Assembly: GCA_905221605.1 (NCBI GenBank)
Contig: CAJNDS010002198.1
Span: forward strand, 149,001 to 213,000
Source: Symbiodinium natans
Taxonomy: Eukaryota; Sar; Dinophyceae; Suessiales; Symbiodiniaceae
DNA length: 64,000 nt
Reading direction: 5' to 3'
Part shown: piece by piece, positions 42,076 to 51,989 of the stretch
Layout of the letters: each line of letters starts with the position of its first letter
Numbering within the stretch: the first letter of the stretch is position 1
The notes under the pieces: generated by a model
Database searches by the model: none
Told to the model about the DNA's origin: nothing
Seen by the model: the letters and a program-made list of their open reading frames with translations, nothing else
Made by a program: the position numbers and the translations under genes

Positions 42076-43892
42076 CTGGGATGTAGGGTTTAGGGTTTAG
42101 GGTTTGGGGTTTGGGGTTTAGGGTTTAGGGCTAGGGTTTTGGGTAAGGGTGCCCTACGATCAACCATAAAGGCATCTGGGGCTTGGGGTGCATGTCTTAG
42201 GGCAGGTCCCTTTCTATGGGCCCTTAAAAAGGGGAATAGGGGGCCATACTTCAAAGCCCTTTAAAGGAGGTAAGGGACCATGTGGCTACCCTGAGAACAT
42301 AAGCACGCCGGTATCTTCATGTAGTGGAAAAGGCGTCCTACGGGTAGCTTAAACGATCCGCAGAACATGTATCACTCTGGCAGCTACCGGCAGGCGACTG
42401 CACTGTTGGAAACCCCTGAACCCCACACCCTGAACCCTAAACCCTAAACCCCTGAACCCTAAACCCTAAACCCTAAACCCCTGAACCCTAAACCCTAAAC
42501 CCTAAACCCTAATGTATTTAGAAACCCCTGAACCCCACACCCTGAACCCTCATCCCCAAAACCCGAGAAGTTGCTGCAGCCGGCCTCCTCCCCCTTTGCG
42601 GGCAGGAAGTGGCTGCACTGAAGCCGCCCTTGGGCCATCGATGAGGGTTTTAGGGTTCAGGGGTTACCCTAAACCCTAAACCCTAAACCCAAAACCGCGG
42701 TGCCTCCTGATTGATGGGCTCACCCTCCGCTGGCAAATCGCCACCCAAAAGCCTCAACCCTAAACCACCGTCCCCTCGACACCTTGAAATCCGAAAAGCC
42801 AAGGCCCCATATTCTCTCAAGTTTGCAGGGGGGGTTCACCTAGGGGGTTCTAGTGAAGCCATAAACCTATATGGGGGGGTTTACGAGAATGAGGGACCCC
42901 TATAATAATCGACCCCAAATTGTAGGATTCCCTTATAAGAAGGGTACCCCGAATTTCAAAACCCCCCAGATTTGAAGAAGTCTAGGGATTGACAGAGGGC
43001 TCTCTGAAACCTCGGCCCGACACCATGGGGAGAGAAGCAGCTCCGGGTCCCTAAGCCCAAAAGTCCCAGGCCCAAACCCTCAACCCTCAGCCCTAAACCC
43101 GAAACCCACAGCCCTAAACCCTAAACCCTAAACCCCAATCAAAACCCTAAACCCTAAACCCTACACCCTAAACCCTAAACCCTAAACCCTAAACCCTAAA
43201 CCCCAAACCCCGAAACCCCAATCAAGACCCTAGGGCGAAAGAGAGACCGGAACGCAACGACTCCGCCTCGACTGCTCCTGAGCTCCATGTCCTTCCGGGC
43301 GTAGACCCGCTTTCCTGCGGTTAGGGTTCAGGGTTCAGGGTTCAGGGTTCAGGGTGCAGGGTTCAGGGTTCAGGGTTCAGGGTTTAGGGTTTAGGGTTTA
43401 GGGTTTAGGGTTTAGGGTTTAGGGTTTAGGGTTTAGGGTTTAGGGTTTAGGGTTTGTTGGGCGCGGAACGGCCGGCGCCCCAACCCCTGACTTTTCGGAG
43501 TTAGGGCTTAGGGTTTAGGGTTTCGGGTTCAGGGGACACCTCAAACTTTCACCCCAAACCCAGCACCTTCACCCTAAACCCTAAACCCTAATAGGGTCTA
43601 GGGTTTAGGGCTTTCGGGTTTAGGGCTAAGGGTTTAGGGGTTCATGCTCTAGCTGCTTGGGTCTTAGAGGTTCGGGATTTTCCCTAAATCCTGAACCCTG
43701 AACCCTGAACCCTAAACCCTAAACCCTAAACCCTAAACCCTAAACCCTAAACCCTAAACCCCCAACCCTTAAACCCTAAACCCTAAACCCTAGGGGTTTT
43801 CGGGGTGTTCGGGCCGACCCAGCACACCGCATGCCCTGCCGACCTAGTCGGAACTTGTCGGGGCCCAACTCCTCGGGAGAATACCTTGGCGG
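42015..43892 (-). CDS. alpha/beta hydrolase gene, N-terminal half in four exons
   Basis: Four minus-strand exons carry, in order, the motifs of a serine hydrolase family (alpha/beta fold, S33-like) that I know from protists and plants: PPRYSPEELGPDKFRL (43844-43892), KRVYARKDMELRSSRG (43264-43314), RLQCSHFLPA (42541-42628) and PCVVYLHGNCSSRLEA (42015-42075). The HGN segment follows beta-3 and forms the oxyanion-hole turn. The nucleophile elbow (G.S.G) and the acid and His residues should lie in exons below 42 kb, which I could not find. Introns 1 and 3 are GT-AG with matching phase; intron 2 is ambiguous. All three introns contain telomere-like arrays. The protein is probably a cytosolic or membrane-associated esterase; the substrate is unknown. 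The start codon was not found, and PPR lies near the N-terminus in relatives. Confidence 0.72.
42212..42281. mobile_element. MITE-like element inside hydrolase intron 3
   Basis: GGTCCCTTTCTATGGGCCC at the left pairs with the end GTAAGGGACC at the right. It is related to 53828-53935 and 46110-46187. It sits between the two telomere-like arrays of the intron 42076-42540. Confidence 0.55.
42411..42550 (-). repeat. duplicated block within intron 3
   Basis: GAAACCCCTGAACCCCACAC (continuing CCTGAACCCT) occurs at about 42411 and again at about 42521, with CCCTAAA/CCCCTGAA repeats between. The second copy contains the exon c donor. Confidence 0.75.
42541..42628 (-). CDS. alpha/beta hydrolase exon c
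   Basis: Starts after GGCCCAAG (AG at 42630-42629) and reads RLQCSHFLPAKGEEAGCSNF then SGFGDEGS. It ends TTCAGG|GTGTGG (GT at 42540-42539). L.CSH..P is a hallmark shortly before the HGN motif. The donor lies in TTCAGGG-type repeat. Its two-base overhang completes a codon with exon d. Confidence 0.6.
43264..43314 (-). CDS. alpha/beta hydrolase exon b
   Basis: Starts after CCGCAG (AG at 43316-43315) and reads (G)KRVYARKDMELRSSRG, the family's Y.R.D.EL.N.RG segment. The 3' border is uncertain. A GT donor at GGCGGA|GTCGTT (exon end 43262) joins in frame to an acceptor at CTTCAG but drops RLQ. A GA donor at 43263 would keep the full motif RLQCSHF. Confidence 0.58.
43315..43843 (-). other. intron 1 of the hydrolase gene, built largely of telomere repeats
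   Basis: 529 nt with GT...AG borders and matching phase. In the sense direction the 5' part holds TTTAGGG repeats (43685-43792) and the 3' part ends in a 130-bp CCCTAAA/CCCTGAA array (43318-43452) that runs to within a few bases of the acceptor (...CCCTAACCGCAG). The CCCTAAC next to the AG fits a branch-point/pyrimidine-tract role. Confidence 0.6.
43844..43892 (-). CDS. alpha/beta hydrolase exon a
   Basis: 49 nt after acceptor CCCTTCAAG (AG at 43894-43893), encoding PPRYSPEELGPDKFRL plus one base. It ends at CTAG|GTCGGC (GT at 43843-43842). The PPR...Y...LGP..F pattern opens relatives of this family. The overhanging G joins GA of exon b to make Gly. Confidence 0.62.
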
Positions 43893-43898
43893 CTTGAA

Positions 43899-44036
43899 GG
43901 GTTTAGGGTTTAGGGTTTAGGGTCTAGGGTTTAGGGTTTAGGGTTTAGGGTTTAGGGTTTAGGGTTTAGGGTTTAGGGTTTAGGGTTTAGGGTTTAGGGT
44001 TTAGGGTTTAGGGTTTAGGGTTTAGGGTTTAGGGTT
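43899..44036 (+). repeat. TTTAGGG array upstream of hydrolase exon a
   Basis: About 19 heptamers starting 7 bases from the exon a border. In the sense strand this is a CCCTAAA tract leading to the acceptor. Confidence 0.95.
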
Positions 44037-44255
44037 GAGGGTTTACGGTGTAGGGTTTTCGGTCCAAGCTCTGAGTAACGGATGCACAGAACCAGGCAAC
44101 CTAACCCACCCTAAACCCCGATAATTAGCCCTAAAACCCTAGCCCTCAACTCCGAACCCTAAACCCTAAACCCTAAACCCTAAACCCTAAACCCTAAACC
44201 CTAAACCCTAAACCCTAAACCCTAAACCCTAAACCCTAAACCCTAAACCCTAAAC

Positions 44256-44336
44256 CCTGCACAAGCCGAGGTCCCGGCAGATCTCTTGGCGGCCGTATGA
44301 CCATCCTTGTCATCGTTAGCAGTCTTGCGGGGCTTT
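44256..44336 (-). CDS. exon of an unidentified, lysine-rich protein
   Basis: The minus-strand acceptor CCTTCCCAG (AG at 44338-44337) and donor GCAGG|GTTTAG (GT at 44255-44254) enclose 81 nt reading KPRKTANDDKDGHTAAKRSA then GTSACA. It might be an upstream exon of the hydrolase or of a separate gene. CCCTAAA left, TTCAGGG/TTTAGGG right. Confidence 0.4.
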
Positions 44337-44970
44337 CTGGGAAGGGTTCAGGGTTTAGGGTTTATGCACAGTTTAGGTTTAGGTTTGGGGTTTAGGGTTT
44401 AGGGTTCAGGGGTCAGGGTTCAGGGTTCAGGGTTCAGGGTTCAGGGTTTAGGGTTTAGGGTTTAGGGTTTAGGGTTTAGGGTTTAGGGTTTAGGGTTTAG
44501 GGTTTAAAGTTGGAGTGTAGGATGCCCTAGCTCAGGCTCGAAAAGGGAAAGAAGCTCGAGGACAGTTCCTCAAAGCGGGTTGGTTTCATGATAACTTCGG
44601 ACCCCGGCTGACTACACCCCCTAAACCCTGAACCCTAAACCCTAAGCCTTGAGCCCTAAACCCTAAACCCTAAACCCTAAACCCTAAACCCTAAACCCTA
44701 AACCTTAAACCCTAAATCCTAGACCCTAAACTAAATCCCAAACCCTGTTGGTTTGGAGATTGCGGTGTAGGGCTCAGAGATGTTTGGGGCATTTTTGGGG
44801 CTCCCCACGCCGTTGCCCCGCGTGGGCAGCGCGGTTTAATCATGACCGGCCCCTAAACCCTAAACCCTAAACCCTAAACCCTAAACCCTAAACCCTAAAC
44901 CCTAAGCCCTAAACCCTAAACCCTAAACCCTAAACCCTAAACCCTAAACCCTAAACCCTAAACCCTAAAC

Positions 44971-45047
44971 CCTTGCCGTCTGGGCTCAGAGTTTGGGAGG
45001 GTTGAGGTCGTAGGTGTCCAGGCCCCATGCAAGTTCAACAACTCGTG
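44971..45047 (-). CDS. exon-like island, LRR-like
   Basis: The minus strand has AG at 45049-45048 and donor CAAGG|GTTTAG (GT at 44970-44969), 77 nt, reading HELLNLHGAWTPTTSTLPNS then EPRRQ. CCCTAAA left, TTTAGGG right. Another frame is open but meets a stop. Confidence 0.35.
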
Positions 45048-45069
45048 CTATTACCGGGGGTTTTGTTTA

Positions 45070-45463
45070 GGGGTGAAGGGGTTTAGGGTTTAGGGTTTAG
45101 GGTTTAGGGTTTAGGGTTTAGGGTTTAGGGTTTAGGGTTTAGGGTTTAGGGTTTAGGGTTAGGGTCTAGGGTTTAGGGTTTAGGGTTTAGGGTTTAGGGT
45201 TTAGGGTTTAGGGTTTAGGTTTTAGGTTTAGGGTTTAGGGTTTAGGTTTAGGGTTTTTTAGGTTTTTAGGGGTTTAGGGTTTAGGGTTTAGGGTTAGGGT
45301 TAGGGTTTAGGGGGGTTTAGGGTTTAGGGTTTAGGGTTTAGGGTTTAGGGTTTAGGGTTTAGGGTTTAGGGTTTAGGGTTTAGGGTTTAGGGTTTAGGGT
45401 TTAGGGTTTAGGGTTTAGGGTTTAGGGTTTAGGGTTTAGGGTTTAGGGTTTAGGGTTTAGGGC
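45070..45463 (+). repeat. long TTTAGGG array
   Basis: About 390 bp, mostly perfect heptamers, with an irregular centre (45215-45310: TTTAGGTTTAGGG, TTTTTTAGG). Confidence 0.95.
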
Positions 45464-45576
45464 ACCCCAAAAGCCTGCCCACCTGAGGCCCTCCACCTTA
45501 AACCAACCCAAGTTGCCTCAGGGTCGATGGAGCTTTTGGGCTCACAAAAAGGGTGTAGGTCTAGGGTTAAAGCCTC

Positions 45577-45656
45577 TCAGCGTAGGTAGGCAAGAAGCTT
45601 CCACAGCATGTCATAGACATCGGAGAAGCGCCATAACCAGGACGAGGACCTGTTTT
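45577..45656 (-). CDS. terminal exon with stop codon
   Basis: The minus-strand acceptor TTTCGGGCGCAG (AG at 45658-45657) opens a frame reading NRSSSWLWRFSDVYDMLWKL then LAYLR, ending at TGA (45577-45579). Aromatic and helical composition looks genuine. TTTAGGG lies upstream in the expected intron-3'-end orientation. It would close a minus-strand gene lying above 45.7 kb; no family is recognised. Confidence 0.45.
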
Positions 45657-46109
45657 CTGCGCCCGAAATGCCGGAGAAGGGAGTCTTTGAAGCCTCCCTG
45701 AAACCCGAGACCCTAAAACCTGCTGGTATAGGGCTTAGGGTTTAGGGTTAGGGTATAGGGCTTAGGGCTTAGGGTTAGGGTTTAGGGTTTAGGGTTTAGG
45801 GTTTAGGGTTTAGGGTTTAGGGTTTAGGGTTTAGGGTTTAGGGTTTAGGGTTTAGGGTTGAGGGTTGAGGGTTTAGGGTTTAGGGTTTAGGGTTCAGGGT
45901 TCTGGGTTTAGGTTGAGAGTGGGCGATTTGAGAATGACCCGTTCTACGCCTGAGTGTCGAGGCCTGCGATTGAGCCCCCCACCCCTTAAACCGCAGACGA
46001 TTAGGGTTTATGGTTTAGGGGTTTCGTGTTTAGGGTGTAGGGTTTAGGGTTTTGGGTTCGACACACCGCGATGGTCCAGAGATGTAAAAGCGTATGGACA
46101 GCTTTCTCG

Positions 46110-46187
46110 AAATGATGGTCCCGATTTGGAAACAAACTGTAATCCGGGCCCTTCTAGTTGGGGTTCCCCGCAAAGGGACCATCATTT
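46110..46187. mobile_element. 78-bp MITE-like element (AAATGATGGTCCC ends)
   Basis: Perfect 13-bp inverted ends AAATGATGGTCCC / GGGACCATCATTT. The interior has CCGGGCCCTTCTAGTTGGGG. Confidence 0.8.
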
Positions 46188-46595
46188 GGCAATTTAGGCT
46201 CCGCCCTCCCGGATGCTAAACAGCCTTAAACCTCTAGACCCCATGAAGCCCCTAAGCCCCTAAATCCCTGAACCCAATAAACCTCTAAACCCTACAAACC
46301 CCCAAAGCCCCTAAGCCCTGTAACCTCCACACCCAAGCCCTGCAAGCCCCTAAGCCCTATAAACCTCCAACCCCCAAGCCCTATAAGCCCCTAAACCCTT
46401 CAACCCCCTAAACCCAACACCCTAAACCCTAAACCCTAAACCCTAAACCCTAAACCCCAAACCCCAGAGAATCGCATCCCTGGCGAAGGCAGGGAATCAA
46501 CACCCTCGTCTCAGCATGAGAACGAACAGAGGTCAAGGGTTTCTTGGGTTGAGGGCTCAGGGTTGAGCTCGGGGTTTAGGGTTTAGGGTTTTTTT

Positions 46596-46985
46596 TTGCT
46601 AGAGCCTTGCGCGCGGAATGCTTGCGCGCGTTGGCGCCTGCTCTGCGGGTCTCTTCATTGCCCTGTTTATACTAGCATAAACCTGGTTAGGGCCGAGGAT
46701 TCCGCGTCCAGGGTTGTGGTCCCAGAGTGCCTGGAAGAAACGTTTAGTAGTAACTTCGATCCAGTAAGGCATCTTCATCCCTCTTCGCCTGCCCATAGCT
46801 TGTATTCTATCTTTGAATCCTGGGCTAAAGACTACGTGATGCAGAGGGTCCTGGGAGTTGGCATGGAACACTTGCGACATCCTTTTGTACTGCAGCTTAC
46901 AAAAGGATGTCTGAGGGGCGTTGTGGGTAACCGGCTCGTCTCCAAACTTCAGTGTTGGGGATTCGTGAGTAGAATGAGGCCTTGA
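46596..46985 (+). CDS. possible coding region, unknown
   Basis: A 400-bp island free of telomere words. The plus frame is open for 130 codons and reads, in part, RVVVPECLEETFSSNFDPVR and LYSIFESWAKDYVMQRVLGV, ending TGA at 46983-46985. A GTGAGT motif just before the stop (TTC|GTGAGT) could be a donor. The minus strand is open too (46599-46880), so the strand is uncertain. No domain is recognised. Confidence 0.33.
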   Translation: MLEPCARNACARWRLLCGSLHCPVYTSINLVRAEDSASRVVVPECLEETFSSNFDPVRHLHPSSPAHSLYSIFESWAKDYVMQRVLGVGMEHLRHPFVLQLTKGCLRGVVGNRLVSKLQCWGFVSRMRP

Positions 46986-47734
46986 TATTGATAGGGTTTA
47001 GGGTTTAGGGTTTAGGGTTTAGGATTTCGGGTTTAGGGTTTAGGGTTTAGGGTTTAGGGTTTCGGGTTTAGGGTTTGGGGTTTAGGGTTTGGGGTTTCGG
47101 ATTTTCGGGTTTTGGGTGTTTGGGTTTGGGGTTTAGGAGTTGGGGTTCAGGGTTGGGGGTTGAGGGCCCAATATCCTGGGTGTCGGGCGTGAATTGCTCC
47201 CCCATCATCCGACCTCAGAGAGTTGCACAAGGCCTCTAGGGGTTTCCCTAAACCCTAAACCCTAAACCCTAAACCCTAAACCCTAAACCCTAAACCCCAA
47301 ATACCTTGGACACTTAAGGTTGTACAGTTGGGTTTTGGGGACCCTTTCTATTCCTTGACTGCACAAGGCAGGCACTGTTGACCTTCCGAACCCCAACATC
47401 TCTAAACCCCAAGGGCCACAAAACCTCAGAACCCTGTAAACCCTGCAAGACCCTCAAAACCTGAACCCTCAAGACCCTCTAGAAGCAGTCTAAACGGAGG
47501 GTTTGGGGTTTCGGGTTGAGGGTTTAGGGTGTTTGGGGTTCAGGGTGTGGGGTTGAGGGTGGAGGGTTGAGGGTGGAGGGTTTAGGATTGAGGGTTTAAG
47601 GTTAACCCTATGCCCTGGAGCCTTCAAGGCCCTAAACCCCCCCTGAGCGCGGCACCTGTTCACATTGGAAGAAGTGTGGTCGGACTGGGCGAGCATTGAA
47701 ATGGCTGCAGGTTCAAGGCGCGGCAGAGGGTTTG

Positions 47735-48146
47735 GGGTTTCGGGTTTAGGGCTTAGGGCTTAGGGTTTAGGGTTTAGGGTTTAGGGTTTAGGGTTTAGGG
47801 TTTAGGGTTTAGGGTTTAGGGTTTAGGGTTTAGGGTTTAGGGTTTAGGGTTTAGGGTTTAGGGTTTAGGGTTTAGGTTTAGGGTTTAGGGTTTAGGGGGT
47901 TTAGGGTTTAGGGTTTAGGGTTTAGGGTTTAGGGGTTTAAGGGTTTAGGGTTTAGGGTTTAGGGTTTAGGGTTTAGGGTTTGGGGTTAGGGTTTAGGGTT
48001 TAGGGTTTAGGGTTTAGGGTTTAGGGTTTAGGGTTTAGGGTTTAGGGTTTAGGGTTTAGGGTTTAGGGTTTAGGGTTTAGGGTTTAGGGTTTAGGGTTTA
48101 GGGTTTAGGGTTTAGGGTTTAGGGTTTAGGGTTTAGGGTTTAGGGT
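47735..48146 (+). repeat. longest TTTAGGG array
   Basis: About 410 bp of heptamers with three small irregularities (near 47872, 47897 and 47930-47990). Confidence 0.95.
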
Positions 48147-48186
48147 AGGTTTTTAGGGCTGAGGGCCTTGAGGGTTAAGGGTCGGA

Positions 48187-48266
48187 ATGTTCCCCCTTAT
48201 AGTAGCAGTCCTTCATAGGGATTATAGAACCCCTAGTATAATCCCGATTAAGGACTACGGGAACAT
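48187..48266. mobile_element. inverted-repeat element with a short loop
   Basis: Inner arms AGTCCTTCATAGGGATTATA (48207-48226) and TATAATCCCGATTAAGGACT (48237-48256) around GAACCCCTAG; outer ATGTTCCC/GGGAACAT. It is homologous to 21552-21637, where the loop is a telomeric array. Confidence 0.85.
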
Positions 48267-48789
48267 CCCAAGTTTAGGGTTTATGGGATTTAGGGTCTTA
48301 TAGCGTTTGGGGTTTGGAGGGCCTTACGGCTTAAGTAAGTATGTTTAGTTAACTGGGGATGCTTGAAGGGAGGAGTGGTTCAGCGAACGGGATCTGTGGC
48401 AGCATTGTCCAGCAGTCAGAAGTAAAAACCGCAAATCCTAACCCTCAACCCTCAACCCTCAATCGTCAACCCTCAACCCTAAGACCTCACCCGCAAGCCC
48501 TCAAGCCCCTTAAACCCTACACGCCACATACCACTAAACCCCCTGACGGCCTTAACCCCCTAAATCCCTAAACCCTAAACCCCCTCAGCCCCTAAACCCG
48601 AAGCCCTAAACCCTCAGCCGTAAACCCCTAATCCCTGAACTCTAAACACCGATAAACCCACTCAAACCCTAAATCCAGTCCAGCATTCATCTTTGCGGCT
48701 CCTTTTCGACGGACTACTCCGACGGTTCGTTTGTGAGACCTGCGCGCCCGCGCACGCGCGCGCTTGTGAAACATGTCGTTGCCCCCCCC

Positions 48790-48967
48790 TCAGTAGCCCA
48801 GTAACCATATTGTAATAGGGGCACCCTTTCTTGGGTTTAGGGTTTAGGGTTTAGGGTTTAGGGTCTAGGGTTTAGGGTTTAGGGTTTAGGGTTTAGGGTT
48901 TAGGGTTTAGGGTTTAGGGTTTAGGGTTTAGGGTGTAGGGTGTAGGGTGTAGGGTGTAGGGTGTAGG
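48790..48967 (+). repeat. half MITE continuing into a TTTAGGG array
   Basis: CAGTAGCCCAGTAACCATAT and TAATAGGGGCACCCTTTCTT equal the left half of the 39599-39705 element. At its centre (TTGGG, 48836) it turns into about 18 TTTAGGG units ending with five TGTAGGG. No right half follows. Confidence 0.75.
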
Positions 48968-48976
48968 GGCTCCGGG

Positions 48977-49083
48977 GTGGTGGAGAGGGCGCGCAAGCTG
49001 CAGTGCCCAGATCTTCTGAACAACTGGCAGCCTCTCATTCTTCCAAGGGGCTCCGGCCGCAGGATCGCCATGTGGCGAGACCT
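48977..49083 (+). CDS. exon-like island, unknown
   Basis: The plus frame reads VVERARKLQCPDLLNNWQPL then ILPRGSGRRIAMWRDLG. Composition is protein-like. Flanks are G-rich repeats on both sides, and the minus strand is open as well. No clear splice sites. Confidence 0.3.
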
Positions 49084-49837
49084 TGGGTTAGGGTTTAGGG
49101 CTTGGATTTAGGGCTTGGGGTTTAGGGTTTAGGGTTTAGGGCTTGGGGTTTAGGGCTTAGGGTTGAGGGTTTGGGATTTAGGGCTTGGGGTTTCGGGTTG
49201 GGGTTTAGGGTCTAGGGTTAAGGGTTTAGGGCTTAGGCTTGTGAATTGAGGGCTGAGGGCTGAGGGCTACATCAGGCATGCGTATGCAGCAAGGAATATG
49301 TGGCTTCACCCTGCGTGGACCTTCGCGTACGTGCCCAGTTGAATGTGGCTGCATGGCATGCGGAAACCCTAAGTACGGAGCCCAACACCCCTAAACCCTA
49401 AACCCTAAACCCTAAACCCTAAACCCTAAACCCTAAACCCTAAACCCTAAACCCGAGTCACTTGGCCCTCAGCATCGACCCCACTCTTGGTGGTTTGGGA
49501 TCGAAGTATGGTAACTAGAGTTATAGCCTTTTGGTAGCCCTCTCTCCATGAACCTCCAAGGTGCAGGGCTCTCTACGCCGTACACCCCCAAGCCCTAAAC
49601 CCTACGCAACCCTCTAAACCCACAAACCCTGCAAACCCTACAAACACCTTAAACCCCATAAACCCCCTGAAACCCTCAGCCCTCATTGAGCCTTTTCTTG
49701 GTATCCCAGTCACCCCTCTCTCCGTTCTTACTGTGTTGACGAGAATCTGGAAGAGCAATTTTAGGATCCAGGGTTCAGGACTTTTAGGGTTAGGGATCAG
49801 AGCTTAGGATTTAGGATTTAGGGTGCCATCCTCGCAG

Positions 49838-49912
49838 AGTTGCCTCGTGGGGACGCTCCACATGGCTGCCCTGCGGAGGAGTTTATTTAAGCTGTCGGGG
49901 AGGGCGGAATGA
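49838..49912 (+). CDS. possible terminal exon
   Basis: The plus-strand acceptor CATCCTCGCAG (AG at 49836-49837) starts a phase-0 frame SCLVGTLHMAALRRSLFKLS then GRAE and TGA (49910-49912). No family is recognised, and the flanking repeat orientation does not fit the usual rule. Confidence 0.33.
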   Translation, partial: SCLVGTLHMAALRRSLFKLSGRAE

Positions 49913-49968
49913 GTCGGAAAAGAGTTGCTTGTCATTTTGGGGGTTTAGGGTTTAGGGTTTAGGGTATG

Positions 49969-49975
49969 TTTTTTT

Positions 49976-50015
<40 letters not shown>
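49969..50015 (+). repeat. T17 G30 tract
   Basis: Seventeen T followed by thirty G, directly after three TTTAGGG units. Confidence 0.98.
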
Positions 50016-50016
<1 letters not shown>

Positions 50017-50440
50017 CACCTTCATGACAACTAAGCCTCTTCACCCTCTAACCCGATAAGCCCTAAAGCCCTAAAGCCCTATAAAACCCTATGAACCCCT
50101 TAACAAATCCTCCAAAGCCTACACAACCTTCTAAACCCTGCGCAACCCTCTAAACCCTGCAAACCCTAAAAACCCTACAAACCCCATAAACCCCCCTAAA
50201 CCCCCCTAAACCCTCAACCCTCATGGGGCTTGAGCCTCTCTTTGGTTCCGAGTGATTAGCCATATTGTGGTCAGGGCACCCTCTTTTCGCTGGCTGCTTT
50301 CTCAGGGAACCTGGACCCCAAAACAAGGAAAAGGGTGATTACAAAAGGTTTAGGGTTTAGGGTTTAGGGTTTAGGGTTTAGGGTTTAGGATTTAGGGTTT
50401 TAGGGTTTAGGGTTTAGGGTTTCGGTTTAGGGTGACCTGA

Positions 50441-50641
50441 CGCAGACATCCATCCACGTCAACTGCACTGACCGCGCTCGCTTTATTCGAATCTCCTTCT
50501 AATCTTTCCGGGAGCTCGACTGAGTTCAAGTCGCTGGAATTGTCAGACTATGCGCGGAGATGTTCCAAGGAGTTCCAGTTGCGCCTGCGCATCAGCTCGT
50601 TTGCTGGATCATTCCCATTGCAGCTGCCGCGAATTCCTTAG
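50441..50641 (+). CDS. open island without start codon, probable exon
   Basis: The frame is open from a TGA at 50438 to a TAG at 50639-50641 with no ATG near its start. It reads in part TALTALALFESPSNLSGSST and FKSLELSDYARRCSKEFQLR. It is free of telomere words and its composition suggests coding. Two other plus frames are open further right (to 50819). No domain is recognised. Confidence 0.35.
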   Translation, partial: RRHPSTSTALTALALFESPSNLSGSSTEFKSLELSDYARRCSKEFQLRLRISSFAGSFPLQLPRIP

Positions 50642-51082
50642 CCCTGCAACCCTTCCGGGGCCAAGTCACGTCCGGCATCGTCCTGCGGGGTGCGTCAAAC
50701 CTCATCCACTCTGTAATCTCACTGCACCATCCATCCCCTCCACCCCAAACCCCCCAAAACTCCTTGAAGCCTTGAAGGTCAAAGGGGGCGCGGGGGGTCC
50801 TGAGCCTTCAGGGGCGTGAAAATATGCGCCCCGACGGCTTAGGGTTAGGGCTTCAGGGTTTAGGGTTGAGGGATTCACTGCACGGGTTTAGGGGGGGGTT
50901 TAGTTTCCTAGGAACAACGAGGGCCCTTCTTTTCATCATGGACTCTATACGTCGCAAACCTTTCAAAACCGGAAAGAAGAACTCATTGGAGGTCCCAGTC
51001 CCAATTTCTCCGACTGAACCGACTGCTCGGTTGAATACCACGAATCACGCGACGCCAGTGCTACTACTGCTAGTGCTCGTGC

Positions 51083-51286
<204 letters not shown>

Positions 51287-51890
51287 TACAATTTCAACAC
51301 GCCTGCTATTTTGCACACCCAGGCCCAACCCTCAATCCGAAATCAGCCTTAGGATGGTGACATGATGTGACATGCTGGGGTCCAGATTCTGGATTCCCGA
51401 AGCCCTGAGCCCTAAACCCGAAAACCTCAACCCTAAACTCTAAACCCGAAACCCTAAACCCTAAACGTAAATACCAAGTAGACCCGAAACCACAGAGGCA
51501 ACCACAGAGGCAACCACAGAGGCAACCATTCGCACACCGTTCGCGGCACCATTGGCCCAAGAGCCCCACGGTTTAGGGTTTAGGGTTCAGGGTTTCGGGT
51601 ATAGGGTTTAGGGTTTAGAGTTTAGGGTTTAGGGCTTAGGGTTTAGGGTTTAGGGCGCAGCCTTTCAACACACCAAGAAACCTGAGAATGATCATGCGTG
51701 ATGACCTGGCCAAGTCCACACAAGGGGTGTTCTTTTTAACCAGAAGAGGGTTTTTGGAGGGCTTTGATAAACACCCTCGTTACAACAAAAAAGGCTTTTG
51801 AGAACCCTCATGTGAAAACAACCCTAAACCCTAAACCCTGAACCCTAAACCCTAAACCCTAATCCCCACAACACCGAACAAACTTCTCAG

Positions 51891-51985
51891 CTCGGGCCTT
51901 CGTCAACCAGTCGGGAGCCCTGGCGGGCGCCGCGATCCTGCCCAAGTCAGAGTTTGGGGCCTGGCGTCCTTCGTGTGTTGAGGCT
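51891..51985 (+). CDS. exon of an unidentified protein
   Basis: The plus strand has CCCTAAT...ACAAACTTCTCAG (AG at 51889-51890), a good branch-point/acceptor arrangement derived from the repeat. The frame then reads RAFVNQSGALAGAAILPKSE then FGAWRPSCVEAS. Small and aromatic residues look genuine. The donor is not fixed. Confidence 0.38.
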
Positions 51986-51989
51986 AGCC

